Source: Cryomorphaceae bacterium
GTDB taxonomy: Bacteria; Bacteroidota; Bacteroidia; Flavobacteriales_D; Crocinitomicaceae
Reading direction: 5' to 3'
Length of the DNA: 64,000 nt
NCBI GenBank assembly: GCA_027483605.1
Contig: JAIXUE010000026.1
Span: forward strand, 1 to 64,000
Position numbers and translations under genes: made by a program. Positions 18,878-27,770 of the stretch are shown here, in pieces. The stretch's first letter is position 1. Each line of letters starts with the position of its first letter. The notes beneath the pieces were generated by a model that was given only the letters and a program-made list of their open reading frames with translations, ran no database searches and was not told the DNA's origin.

Positions 18878-20302
18878 ATGCAAAAAACAAACTACAGCGC
18901 CTTCGGTACGCTGATTGTCATCTTTTTCTTTTGGGGCTTTGTAGCCGCGAGTAACGACATCCTCATTCCTGTATTCAAAAAAGCACTTGACCTCAAGCAA
19001 AGCGAGGTACTTTGGATCCAAAATACCTTTTATGTGGCCTACACAGTGGGTTCACTAATTTACTTTGCCACTTCATCTCTGCTCAAAAGAGACTTATTCA
19101 ATAAAATTGGCTACCGCAACGGCCTGGCCCTAGGCCTTTTGGTGTCTGCACTCGGTACTTTATTGTTTATCCCGGCCTCTACAAATGGCGGGTCTTTTGC
19201 GATGCTGTTGGGCGGCTTGTTTATCGTTGGCTTGGGTTTCTCATTCCAACAAATGGCTGCAAACCCACTCGCTATTCAAATGGGTGACCCCGCCAAGGGC
19301 AATGTACGCTTGAGTATGGCAGGAGGAATCAACAACCTCGGCACCACTATTGGGCCGGTCATTGTATCTTATGCCATTTTCGGAAACGCTTCTAGTGGAA
19401 ATACAACCCTTGATCTCTCTTCTGTACAAACACCATATTTGGTATTGGGAATCGTTTTTGTCTTGGCAGCACTATTTTTCAAATTTTCTAATCTGCCAGA
19501 TCACATCGGTGAAGACAACCAAAATGAGCCGGGCTTAGTACTTAGTACACTGCGCGAACCACAAGTGCTTTTGGCCATGATCGCCATCTTTGTATATGTA
19601 GGTGTTGAAGTCGCAACCGCAAGTAACTTGCCCGAATTCATGAAACAAAACCTAGGTAAAGAAGAAAGTGAAGTAGCTCCTTTTGTGTCTTTGTTTTGGG
19701 CCAGCATGATGATCGGCCGTTGGGCCTCAGCCGCAGGTGTCTTCGAAAAATCCAAATTATTCAACCGCTTGATGGGTATTTTCTTGCCTGTAGTAGCTTT
19801 TGGCATTTTTGCACTTGCCAACACAATTGGTGGGTCTGACGTCTCTTCCTACTGGCGTTATATAGGATTGGTTTTTGTGCTGATTGCTGCTGACTTTATT
19901 TCGAACGGCAACCCTGTTCGTCAAATTATTCTCTATTCGTCGCTTGGCTCTTTGGCCCTCATCATCGGAATTTTCAGTTCGGGATACATCAGTGTATTTG
20001 CCTTTATTTCTGTGGGCTTGTTCTGCAGTACACTTTGGCCTTGTATTTTTACCTTGGGTATTGCCGGTATGGGCAAGCGCACCAATACGGCTTCTAGCTT
20101 ACTGATCTTAATGATCATGGGGGGTGGCTTTATCACTTTGGCTCAAGGAACCTTAGCTGCTGACCACCTATTGGGCATACAACAATCCTATTGGGTTGGG
20201 GTTGTGTGCTTTGCATACCTGATTTATTTTGCAATTCGCAGCTCAAGTATCCTCAAAAGCAAAGGAATTGATACCTTTGAGACCGCAAAAAGCGGACACT
20301 AA
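18878..20302 (+). CDS. Sugar MFS transporter (FHS family, glucose/galactose or fucose permease-like)
   Basis: A 474-residue inner-membrane carrier with about 12 hydrophobic segments. The N-terminal signature FFFWGFVAASNDILIPVFK (residues 16-34) is characteristic of the fucose/galactose/glucose:H+ symporter family, and GLGFSFQQMAANP and GGINNLGTTIGP appear in the following segments. In the locus it would carry the monosaccharide freed by the GH3 enzyme into the cytoplasm; glucose is the expected substrate. Its stop shares one base with the start of the regulator gene (TAATG at 20300-20304), so the two genes are translationally coupled. Confidence 0.9.
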   Translation: MQKTNYSAFGTLIVIFFFWGFVAASNDILIPVFKKALDLKQSEVLWIQNTFYVAYTVGSLIYFATSSLLKRDLFNKIGYRNGLALGLLVSALGTLLFIPASTNGGSFAMLLGGLFIVGLGFSFQQMAANPLAIQMGDPAKGNVRLSMAGGINNLGTTIGPVIVSYAIFGNASSGNTTLDLSSVQTPYLVLGIVFVLAALFFKFSNLPDHIGEDNQNEPGLVLSTLREPQVLLAMIAIFVYVGVEVATASNLPEFMKQNLGKEESEVAPFVSLFWASMMIGRWASAAGVFEKSKLFNRLMGIFLPVVAFGIFALANTIGGSDVSSYWRYIGLVFVLIAADFISNGNPVRQIILYSSLGSLALIIGIFSSGYISVFAFISVGLFCSTLWPCIFTLGIAGMGKRTNTASSLLILMIMGGGFITLAQGTLAADHLLGIQQSYWVGVVCFAYLIYFAIRSSSILKSKGIDTFETAKSGH

Positions 20303-21003
20303 TGGGAATGTACAAAATAGAATTTCACGACTTCTTTACTGCTGCCTTTTCGGTAGACTGCATTATTTTTGGCTATGAAGCAGGGCAAATCAAGGCGCTA
20401 TTGATCAAGCGTGCGATGGAACCCTACGAAAACTTTTGGGCTATTCCGGGTGATTTAGTTTACCCCGATGAAGACCTGCCAGTAGCTGCAGAACGCATTC
20501 TGAAAGAATTAACCGGACTCGATCATATCCAAATGCACCAATCTCAGTCATTTGGACATCCAAAAAGGCACCCACAAGGGCGCGTCATTACCATTGCCCA
20601 TTTTGCACTGGTGCGCATTGAAGATTTTCAGGTAAAAGCCTCTTCTTGGGCCGATGACATCAGTTGGGTGCCACTCAATGAAGTGCCAACTTTAGCATTT
20701 GACCACAACCATATCCTAGAAAGCACCTACGAAATGCTCAAACAAAAACTACAAACCGAGCCCGTTTGCTTCGACTTATTACCTGAACGTTTCACCCTCA
20801 ATGAGTTTCAACAGCTCTATGAATTTGCTTTTGAGCAAGAAATGGACAAAGCAAACTTCAGGAAGAAAATCAAATACATCCCCCTCATTGCGCTCAACGA
20901 AAAACAAAAAAACGTCAAACACCGACCAGCCAAACTTTTCACCTTTGACCGCGATACTTACCAACAACGTTTGCTAGCGAACGAGTATAGCTTCAAAATG
21001 TAA
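20302..21003 (+). CDS. Nudix-domain transcriptional regulator (NrtR/AraR-like)
   Basis: A 233-residue regulator with an N-terminal Nudix fold (about 10-150) and a C-terminal winged helix-turn-helix (about 155-233; RFTLNEFQQLYEFAFEQ, then KANFRKKIKYI and HRPAKLFTF). The Nudix box is degenerate: from GDLVYPDE to ERILKELTGL the catalytic REUxEE core is replaced by RI and EL, so hydrolysis is unlikely and the fold probably senses a ligand. Related Nudix regulators control sugar use in Bacteroidota (the arabinose regulator of Bacteroides) and NAD metabolism (NrtR). Overlap with the sugar transporter and position just before susC make it the likely local regulator of this glucan locus. An alternative start is the ATG at 20308. 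Confidence 0.88.
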   Translation: MGMYKIEFHDFFTAAFSVDCIIFGYEAGQIKALLIKRAMEPYENFWAIPGDLVYPDEDLPVAAERILKELTGLDHIQMHQSQSFGHPKRHPQGRVITIAHFALVRIEDFQVKASSWADDISWVPLNEVPTLAFDHNHILESTYEMLKQKLQTEPVCFDLLPERFTLNEFQQLYEFAFEQEMDKANFRKKIKYIPLIALNEKQKNVKHRPAKLFTFDRDTYQQRLLANEYSFKM

Positions 21004-21014
21004 AATTATTTCAC

Positions 21015-21035
21015 TTATTGTATTTTTTACAATAA
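21015..21035 (+). promoter_or_regulatory. Perfect palindromic operator, site 1
   Basis: TTATTGTA-TTTTT-TACAATAA: 8-base arms with perfect inverted symmetry and a 5-base spacer. It overlaps the -33 TTG (21018-21020) of a promoter whose -7 element is TATCTTCG (21042-21049), spacer 21 bases. Binding there would block that promoter. It begins 12 bases after the stop of the Nudix regulator gene. The regulator assignment is inferred from proximity and recurrence at three promoters. Confidence 0.7.
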
Positions 21036-21052
21036 TGTTTGTATCTTCGGGT

Positions 21053-21132
21053 ATCGCTTTCACTCATAGTCGGGGCGTTAAACAGGTTAATAATCAAGGA
21101 AACGGAGAGGAGTGTCTCCGTTTCTCTTTTTA
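21053..21132 (+). ncRNA. Candidate short transcript between regulator and susC
   Basis: A promoter (-33 TTG at 21018, -7 TATCTTCG at 21042-21049) is followed about 50 bases later by an intrinsic terminator (21100-21132), bounding an RNA of about 80 nt with no convincing reading frame. It would be controlled by operator site 1. It may be a small RNA, or a leader that attenuates transcription into susC; the sequence alone does not decide. Confidence 0.35.
21100..21132 (+). terminator. Intrinsic terminator before susC
   Basis: A 9-bp stem AAACGGAGA (21100-21108) / TCTCCGTTT (21115-21123), a 6-base loop, then CTCTTTTTATAT. It ends transcription coming from the MFS-regulator pair or from the promoter at 21018-21049, before the susC promoter. 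Confidence 0.75.
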
Positions 21133-21164
21133 TATAACACTGGTTTTCTGTGGGTTAACAAAAC

Positions 21165-21185
21165 TTATTGTTATTTGTACAATAA
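21165..21185 (+). promoter_or_regulatory. Palindromic operator, site 2, over the susC promoter
   Basis: TTATTGTT-ATTTG-TACAATAA, one mismatch from the perfect arms of site 1 and the same 21-bp length. The putative susC -33 TTG (21175-21177) lies inside it, with a 21-base spacer to TATATTTA (21199-21206, one mismatch to the -7 consensus). The susC ATG is at 21230. Confidence 0.65.
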
Positions 21186-21229
21186 TTTAATTTTTGCTTA
21201 TATTTAACCACTCTAAAACTAAATAAATC

Positions 21230-24200
21230 ATGATCAGAAAACTCGTCATGGCATTGCTATGTAGCATAGGTGTCTTACAAGTCTATGGACAAAACCTCAG
21301 TGGAACTGTTTTAAATGAACGCTCTGAGGCTATTCCGTACGTCAAAATCACCGTTAAAAGCAACAACAAACCATTTTTGGCCGATGGAAAAGGGTTTTTT
21401 CAGGTAAGCGTCACCGACCTCACCAATGAAGTACTCATTTTTAGCGCAATGGGATACCAAAAACAAGAGGTGCCTGTCGCGGGTAAAACCAACTTAACTG
21501 TGGTGCTACAAGAGCTCTCCCAAGACACCAAAGACGTCGTGGTGGTGGGTTACGGTACCTCCAAAACCAAAGAACTCACAGGAGCCACCTCAAAAGTAAA
21601 GGGTGAAGACATCGAAAAAATGAACATGACCCGCATGGACCAAGCCCTTCAAGGCCAGGTTTCTGGGGTTACGGTATCGAGCAATTCTGGTTCTCCGGGT
21701 GGTTCTTCTAATATTCGTATCCGTGGTTTATCTACATTTGGAGACAACGATCCACTCATTTTGGTCGATGGTGTAGTTTATGACTCCGAAGGCCTCAATG
21801 CACTTAACCCTTCTGATATCAAGTCAATTAACGTGCTCAAAGACGCCACAGCAGGTATTTACGGGGTACGCGCTGCCAATGGTGTAATCATCGTTGAAAC
21901 CAAAAATGGAGCAATCAATCGCAAGCCTAGTATTGAATACAACGGTTACTACGGCATCCAGCAAACAGCACGCAAGCTGGATTTGCTCACTGCAGAAGAA
22001 TACGCAGTCATCAAAAACGAAGCTTTTGCCTTCGGCGGACAAGCGATGCCATTTGCCAATACCAATTTAGGTACCGGAACCAACTGGCAAGACTCCGTAT
22101 TCAGCTCTGCACCTGTACAAAGCCACAATCTATCGCTCAGCGGCGGTACGCTCAACACCCGTTACTCTATTGGCCTTGGCTACTTCAATCAGGAAGGAAT
22201 TGTTGGCGCCGACAAAGCTAATTTTGGTCGCTACAATGCTCGCCTCAATTTCAGCACCGATATGTCAGAAAAACTCAAGCTCAATTCGGTGTTGCTTTTC
22301 TCTTCTGACATGCGCAGCACACTTCCAGAAAACGGTATTGGTTCTGTCTTGTACAACACAATCAACGCCTTCCCGAATGACCCCGTTTACACCAGCCCAG
22401 GTACCTTTTCTTACATGGAAGAAGTGAGTGACATCATCAATCCGATTGCACAAATGATGAACCAATACAACTGGAGCACAGCCAATAAATTCGTGGGTAA
22501 AGAAGAATTCATCTACGAATTCAATGAGAACCTGTCCTTTACTAATCGCTTCAATTACAACTACGCCAACGTAGACAGCAAGGTTTTCTCACCGCTTGTA
22601 TGGTATGGTGAAGGCAAATACGCCAACACAGCCATCAATGCCGATCTAGAATCACCTGAAGTAGAGATCGCAGACAGCGTATTTATCGAAAGAGGGGCCG
22701 CTGTTTATGAAGAGCGCTCTACTTTCCTCGATCTGACCTACGAAAGCTTCTTGAACTACGATAAAACATGGAACGACATACACAAAGTCAAAGGAACTCT
22801 TGGTGTTTCTGTCTTTGAACGCAAAGGGCAGTCTTTGAACGGCATTGCCTTTGGTATTCCCAACAACTCTCTAGACTACGCCGATATCTCTGCCAATACC
22901 GCACAAGGCGGCTTTTTGAATAATGTCAACTCTTGGGAATTCAAAGAGCGCTTGTTGTCTGCTTTTATGCGCGCAGAATACGCTTACAAAGAAAAGTACC
23001 TCGTTTCGGGTATTTTGCGCCGAGATGGTTCAAGTAAATTCGGACCAAACAGCCGTTGGGGTCTTTTCCCAACTATTTCTGGCGGTTGGTTGCTTTCAGA
23101 AGAAGACTTCTTCAAAAGCAAAAGCATTGACTACCTAAAGCTGCGCATGAGCTACGGTGTATCGGGGAACGACCAAATCCCGAACTTTGCCTACCGCGCT
23201 TTGCTCAACGGAGAGGGTGTTTATGTCTTTGACGACCTGATTACACAAGGAGTAGCAATTGGCCGACCTGCCAACCCAGACCTCAAATGGGAAACCACCC
23301 GTCAATTCAACGTTGGTATAGACCTCACTTGGTTAAAAGTACTCAACTTCACGACCAACTACTTCATCAAAAACACCAACGACTTATTGTTCCAACCAGA
23401 CGTATCTGCACTCTTAGGTTCTTACGGACCAGGCGGTTACCCGCCAATCATCAATGCAGGTGATGTGTCCAACAAAGGCTGGGAATTTGAAGTCGCTTAT
23501 CAGTCTGATCGCAAGAACTTGCTCCAAACCAACCTCAACTTCAACTTCACCACCATCAACAACAAAGTGGTGAGTGTACCAGCAGGCGTACAGTATATTC
23601 CTGGCGCTGCATTTAGTGTAGGTGGCGACGTCGCAACACGCTTCCAAGAAGGCTACGAAATAGGTTATTTCTTTGGTTACCAAACGGCTGGTGTTTTTCA
23701 AACACAAGAAGAAATCGATAATGCAGCTGTGGTTCAGGAGGGTGCTCAACCGGGCGACCTCATTTTTGTTGATCAGAACGGCGACGGCAAAATCAACTTC
23801 TCAGATGACTCCGACAAAACTAATTTAGGGTCTGCTATCCCAGACTTTACCATGGGCTTTGCCTTCAATTTCAAGCTACACGGCTTTGATTTATCAGGAA
23901 ATGTCTATGCAGCACTCGGTCAGGAAATCATACGCAACTACGAGCGCCAGCAACCTTATGCCAACCAATTGGCATATGTTATTGACCGCTGGACCGGCCC
24001 AGGATCTACAAACGAACACCCGCGCCTCACCACAGGCCCAACCAACAACAATTTGTTCTCTGACTACTTCGTAGAAGACGGTTCGTTTGTTCGCTTGCGT
24101 AATTTACAGTTTGGCTATACAGTACCAAGCACTGTATTACGTAAAATTCACGTCGAGTCTTTGCGTATCTATGTAGCTGCCAACAACCTCATCACCCTCA

Positions 24201-24319
24201 CTCGCTACATGGGCTTTGATCCAGATTTAAGCTCGTCTAACGCACTATCTGCCGGTGTTGACTACGGAATGTATCCGCAAGCACGTTCTTTAATGAGCGG
24301 TCTTCAAATCAAATTTTAA
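21230..24319 (+). CDS. SusC-family TonB-dependent outer membrane receptor
   Basis: A 1029-residue outer membrane importer of oligosaccharides, powered by TonB-ExbBD. It has a signal peptide (residues 1-20, cleaved after VYG or QVYGQ), an N-terminal carboxypeptidase-regulatory-like domain (about 22-105), a TonB-box-like stretch (DVVVVGYGTSKT), a plug (about 110-230: IRIRGLSTFGDNDPLILVDG) and a barrel ending in GLQIKF. It is paired with susD 10 bases downstream, the standard SusCD arrangement in which SusD caps the SusC barrel. The neighbouring GH16 and GH3 point to beta-glucan oligomers as cargo. Confidence 0.95.
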   Translation: MIRKLVMALLCSIGVLQVYGQNLSGTVLNERSEAIPYVKITVKSNNKPFLADGKGFFQVSVTDLTNEVLIFSAMGYQKQEVPVAGKTNLTVVLQELSQDTKDVVVVGYGTSKTKELTGATSKVKGEDIEKMNMTRMDQALQGQVSGVTVSSNSGSPGGSSNIRIRGLSTFGDNDPLILVDGVVYDSEGLNALNPSDIKSINVLKDATAGIYGVRAANGVIIVETKNGAINRKPSIEYNGYYGIQQTARKLDLLTAEEYAVIKNEAFAFGGQAMPFANTNLGTGTNWQDSVFSSAPVQSHNLSLSGGTLNTRYSIGLGYFNQEGIVGADKANFGRYNARLNFSTDMSEKLKLNSVLLFSSDMRSTLPENGIGSVLYNTINAFPNDPVYTSPGTFSYMEEVSDIINPIAQMMNQYNWSTANKFVGKEEFIYEFNENLSFTNRFNYNYANVDSKVFSPLVWYGEGKYANTAINADLESPEVEIADSVFIERGAAVYEERSTFLDLTYESFLNYDKTWNDIHKVKGTLGVSVFERKGQSLNGIAFGIPNNSLDYADISANTAQGGFLNNVNSWEFKERLLSAFMRAEYAYKEKYLVSGILRRDGSSKFGPNSRWGLFPTISGGWLLSEEDFFKSKSIDYLKLRMSYGVSGNDQIPNFAYRALLNGEGVYVFDDLITQGVAIGRPANPDLKWETTRQFNVGIDLTWLKVLNFTTNYFIKNTNDLLFQPDVSALLGSYGPGGYPPIINAGDVSNKGWEFEVAYQSDRKNLLQTNLNFNFTTINNKVVSVPAGVQYIPGAAFSVGGDVATRFQEGYEIGYFFGYQTAGVFQTQEEIDNAAVVQEGAQPGDLIFVDQNGDGKINFSDDSDKTNLGSAIPDFTMGFAFNFKLHGFDLSGNVYAALGQEIIRNYERQQPYANQLAYVIDRWTGPGSTNEHPRLTTGPTNNNLFSDYFVEDGSFVRLRNLQFGYTVPSTVLRKIHVESLRIYVAANNLITLTRYMGFDPDLSSSNALSAGVDYGMYPQARSLMSGLQIKF

Positions 24320-24329
24320 GTATAAAGTC

Positions 24330-25790
24330 ATGAAAAAACTCATCTACGTACTTTTGGCCCTCGTAACCATCGTTACTTTGCCTTCTTGTGAAAAATTCTT
24401 GAGTGTCGATCCGCCCTATGCGCAAGATGCCGAGAACTTCTTTCAAACTCCCGAAGATTTTGACCGTGCGCTCACTGGCGCCTACGACCTTCTTCAAAGT
24501 TCATTTATTTCTCTATGGATTGGCGAAATTGCCTCTGACAACGCCATTGCAGGCGGAGAAAGCGTCAATGACAGCAAGGGCCTCCACGACATCGACAACA
24601 TGACACACGGCGGGGTCAATGTAGAGTTGCGCAATGTTTTCCGTTGGAACTACACAGGGATCACCCGCGCCAACTACATTTTAGAGAACCAAGACAACAT
24701 TGACTTTGCTGGAAAAGCCCATATTTTAGCTGAAGCTAAATTTTTACGTGCTTACTATTACTTTGAGCTTGTTAAGTTTTTTGGCGACGTACCATTGATC
24801 ATCGACAAAAGAATTGGTATTGAAGAAGCGCGCAATATTGCACGCTCACCAAAAGCTGAAGTGTATGCACAAATTGAAGCTGACCTCATCGCCGCAGCAG
24901 CAGTTCTCAATCCAGTTGCAGCGCAAAAAGGACGTGCTACCCGCGGTGCAGCTAAATCGCTTCTTGGCAAAGTATATTTGTACCAAAATAAATTTACCGA
25001 GGCAGCGGCCATCTTAGAAGAAGTGATTGCGTCCGGACAATACAGCCTTTACCAAGACTACAGCACGCTTTTCAGTGTAGCAGCAGAAGGAAATCCAGAA
25101 ACCATTTTCGATATTGAATATACAGGACTAGAGGGCGGAAGCTATGGCTGCTTGATTTGTCTGGAGGGTAATGCTGCTGTCGGGTTCCAAGGCATTCGTC
25201 AATACACAGGCCCGGTTTACGGAGATGGAAACTCCTATAATTTGCCAACAGCTGAGCTTTACGCTGCTTTCTCTCCTATTGACCCACGCCGTGCAGCTAC
25301 AGTTCTGGACATCGAAGCCTTTATTGCTGCACAACCAAACCCTGCGTCTATTACGTATGCAATTGGTGCAGGTGGCCACACAGGTTACTACAACAACAAA
25401 TACATCAAGCGCCAAGGCGAAATTGGCTTGCCAGATAACGACCTCACGAGCCCCGTAAACTACCGCGTGCTTCGCTATGCCGATGTGCTTTTAATGGCAG
25501 CTGAAGCCAACTACCAAATTGGAAATGCCTCACGCGCTACTCAATTAGTGAATCAAATTCGCCAGCGTGCGGGCATACCGGGTGCTTCTGTCAATAACAT
25601 TGAAAAGGTGTATTTAGAGCGCCGTTTAGAGCTTTCAGGCGAAGGCCTTCGCTTTTTTGACCTCGTTCGCACGGGGCAAGCCGCACAATATATCCCTGGA
25701 TTTGTTACAGGAAAACACGAGTTGTTTCCGATTCCGCAAGTAGAGATTGACCTCGCCGGCGGAAATTGGACCCAAAACCCTGGTTATTAA
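24330..25790 (+). CDS. SusD-family glycan-binding outer membrane lipoprotein
   Basis: A 486-residue surface lipoprotein that binds glycan and closes over the SusC channel. The lipobox is LPSC with Cys20 (following a hydrophobic stretch from residue 4); then KFLSVDPPYAQDAENFF, typical of the RagB/SusD N-terminus. TPR-like helices follow (KFLRAYYYFELVKFFGDVPL; KSLLGKVYLYQNKFTEAA). The C-terminal SusD domain has RYADVLLMAAEA and RRLELSGEGLRFFDL. The Pro-rich end and the length are usual for the family. It is the second gene of the operon running to the GH3 gene. Confidence 0.95.
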   Translation: MKKLIYVLLALVTIVTLPSCEKFLSVDPPYAQDAENFFQTPEDFDRALTGAYDLLQSSFISLWIGEIASDNAIAGGESVNDSKGLHDIDNMTHGGVNVELRNVFRWNYTGITRANYILENQDNIDFAGKAHILAEAKFLRAYYYFELVKFFGDVPLIIDKRIGIEEARNIARSPKAEVYAQIEADLIAAAAVLNPVAAQKGRATRGAAKSLLGKVYLYQNKFTEAAAILEEVIASGQYSLYQDYSTLFSVAAEGNPETIFDIEYTGLEGGSYGCLICLEGNAAVGFQGIRQYTGPVYGDGNSYNLPTAELYAAFSPIDPRRAATVLDIEAFIAAQPNPASITYAIGAGGHTGYYNNKYIKRQGEIGLPDNDLTSPVNYRVLRYADVLLMAAEANYQIGNASRATQLVNQIRQRAGIPGASVNNIEKVYLERRLELSGEGLRFFDLVRTGQAAQYIPGFVTGKHELFPIPQVEIDLAGGNWTQNPGY

Positions 25791-25810
25791 TTTTTTTAGA
25801 TCTAAAAACC

Positions 25811-26662
25811 ATGAAGACACTAATCCTTAGTATTTTAAGCATCAGCTTGGCTTTAATAGCCTGCCAAAAATACGAACCAACTTTAGGACCAGCTCCTTCT
25901 ATTGCAGATGCACAATTTACCATGGCGCCGTCTGCTGCGAACGCAAACGTCATTGAATTAAGTGCAAGCAATCCTTCCTTGCAATGTGTTTGGGACTTCG
26001 GAAATGGCACCAAAGCACAAGGAGCCAATGTAACTGCAACTTATCCGTATGCTGGAACATATACCATCAAATTAACAGTATTTGCAAAAGGTGGAAGCCG
26101 CAGTTCAAGTCAAGAAGTAACCATTGCAAACGATGACTTTACATTACTTAACAACCCTTACTACACGCTCCTAACTGGTGGTGTCAACGGACCAGGTTAC
26201 AAAGTTTGGGTGGTAGATTCTGCCGCATCTGGCCACATGGGTGTTGGCCCCGATCCAGAAAGCGCACTTGGTGCAACCCCAGAATGGTGGGCTGCCGGCG
26301 CGAATGAAAAACCAGGTTGTGGGCTCTACGATGACCAATACATTTTTCACCTGAATGGCTTCAAATTTGATATGATCACCAATGGTGATGTCTATGTACA
26401 CAATACCATCGCCGCCTCTTTTCCTGGCTCTTTTCAAAACTTAGCGGACTTTACAGCCCCATTTGACAACCAAATGAATGAAAGCTGGTTACTCACAGAA
26501 GGTGCAGAAACCACCATTACTATTTCTGGGAACGCCTTTCTTGGTTTCTTTACCGGACCACGTGTTTACAGAATTGTATCTGCAACAGATTCGACACTGA
26601 ATTTGCAATATGGTCACCACGCAGGGGGCTTAAAATGGTATCTCAAACTCAAAACGCTCTAA
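25811..26662 (+). CDS. PKD-domain lipoprotein, probable surface glycan-binding protein
   Basis: A 283-residue lipoprotein with lipobox LIAC (Cys17), a PKD domain (about 25-105: CVWDFGNGTKAQGAN, TYPYAGTYTIKLTV) and a C-terminal beta-rich domain (about 115-283). The start at 25811 gives a proper lipoprotein signal; a longer reading to 25766 would bury it and overlap susD. The C-terminal domain shares a pattern (GVGP, WW, a Cys, then LYDD and a Phe-rich strand) with the N-terminal domain of the T9SS protein at 30178, which suggests a common glycan-binding fold. PKD lipoproteins directly after susD are a regular part of laminarin loci. No catalytic motif is visible. Confidence 0.8.
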   Translation: MKTLILSILSISLALIACQKYEPTLGPAPSIADAQFTMAPSAANANVIELSASNPSLQCVWDFGNGTKAQGANVTATYPYAGTYTIKLTVFAKGGSRSSSQEVTIANDDFTLLNNPYYTLLTGGVNGPGYKVWVVDSAASGHMGVGPDPESALGATPEWWAAGANEKPGCGLYDDQYIFHLNGFKFDMITNGDVYVHNTIAASFPGSFQNLADFTAPFDNQMNESWLLTEGAETTITISGNAFLGFFTGPRVYRIVSATDSTLNLQYGHHAGGLKWYLKLKTL

Positions 26663-26671
26663 GCATTTCAT

Positions 26672-27757
26672 ATGAAACTCATGTCTTTTCTTCTTATCTG
26701 TCTGTCGCTTCTCGCTTGCGAGCCAGATGCACCTAAGCCACCCGGTTTACCCAGTAATTTAAACACGCAGCTCACCATCAACAATGGTGAAGTAACAGTG
26801 TTGGCTACAGCTGACAGCGCAAATTTTTACACTGTCACCTTTTACGACTCGAATGACACCATTACTGTAGAAACTCAAGATGGAGAAGCCACGCACACTT
26901 TCAACGCCTCTGGAACCTACAAAATTCGCACCCGTGCACACTCCATTCAGACTGCCTACATCGAAAAAACCGAAGATGTAGTCATCAGCATCAGTACTGG
27001 AAATACCGGCGCACCAACTACTGGCTATATCAGTCCGCTCACTTATCCAAATTACACGTTGGTCTGGAATGACGAATTCGATGGAACAAGTCTTTCTTCT
27101 GACTGGACTTACGATATTGGAACAGGAAGCTGGGGTTGGGGCAATAACGAGTTGCAATTCTACAGACAACAAAATGCTGTAGTTTCAGATGGCCTGCTTA
27201 CGATTACTGCCAAAAATGAAACCTTCAATACGTCAAACTACACCTCGAGCCGCATCAAAACACAAGGCCTAAAATCTTGGAAATATGGGCGTGTCGATGT
27301 GCGGGCTGCGCTTCCCTATGGGCAAGGTATTTGGCCAGCAATCTGGATGCTCGGAGACAACATCACTAGCGTTGGATGGCCAGCTTGTGGAGAAATCGAT
27401 ATCATGGAACTCATAGGCGGCGCAGGTGCCAATGACCGCACGGTTCATGGAACTGTACACTGGAGTAATGCAGGCGCTCACGCACAATTTGGCGGCAGCA
27501 AAACGCTCACTTCAGGTAAATTTGCAGATAACTTTCATGTGTTCTCTATCGTCTGGGATGCTAATTCCATTCATTGGTTGCTTGATAACGTAGAATACCA
27601 TTCCATCAATACAAGCCCTGCTGAAATGGACGAATTCCGCGAGAAATTCTTCATCATTATGAATATAGCAGTCGGAGGAAACTGGCCTGGATCTCCAAAC
27701 GCCAGCACCATTTTCCCACAAAAAATGTACGTAGATTACGTTCGCGTCTTCCAATAA
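26672..27757 (+). CDS. GH16 endo-beta-1,3-glucanase (laminarinase-type) lipoprotein
   Basis: A 361-residue secreted glycoside hydrolase with lipobox LLAC near residue 15, an Ig/PKD-like N-terminal domain (about 28-110) and a GH16 catalytic domain (about 125-361). The GH16 signature E-x-D-x-x-E reads GEIDIMELIG, with nucleophile Glu241, Asp243 and acid/base Glu246; HGTVHW follows, as in GH16 laminarinases. WPACGEIDIME and the FHVFSIVWD and NIAVGGNWPG strands are typical. The expected reaction is internal hydrolysis of beta-1,3-glucan chains at the outer membrane surface, making oligomers for SusCD. It sits 13 bases before the GH3 gene. Confidence 0.93.
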   Translation: MKLMSFLLICLSLLACEPDAPKPPGLPSNLNTQLTINNGEVTVLATADSANFYTVTFYDSNDTITVETQDGEATHTFNASGTYKIRTRAHSIQTAYIEKTEDVVISISTGNTGAPTTGYISPLTYPNYTLVWNDEFDGTSLSSDWTYDIGTGSWGWGNNELQFYRQQNAVVSDGLLTITAKNETFNTSNYTSSRIKTQGLKSWKYGRVDVRAALPYGQGIWPAIWMLGDNITSVGWPACGEIDIMELIGGAGANDRTVHGTVHWSNAGAHAQFGGSKTLTSGKFADNFHVFSIVWDANSIHWLLDNVEYHSINTSPAEMDEFREKFFIIMNIAVGGNWPGSPNASTIFPQKMYVDYVRVFQ

Positions 27758-27770
27758 ACCATATCCTCTC

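Noticed and set aside
21035-21187. Frame of about 50 codons across the regulator-susC gap
   Set aside because: It would span an operator, a terminator hairpin and the susC promoter; the residue mix is not protein-like.
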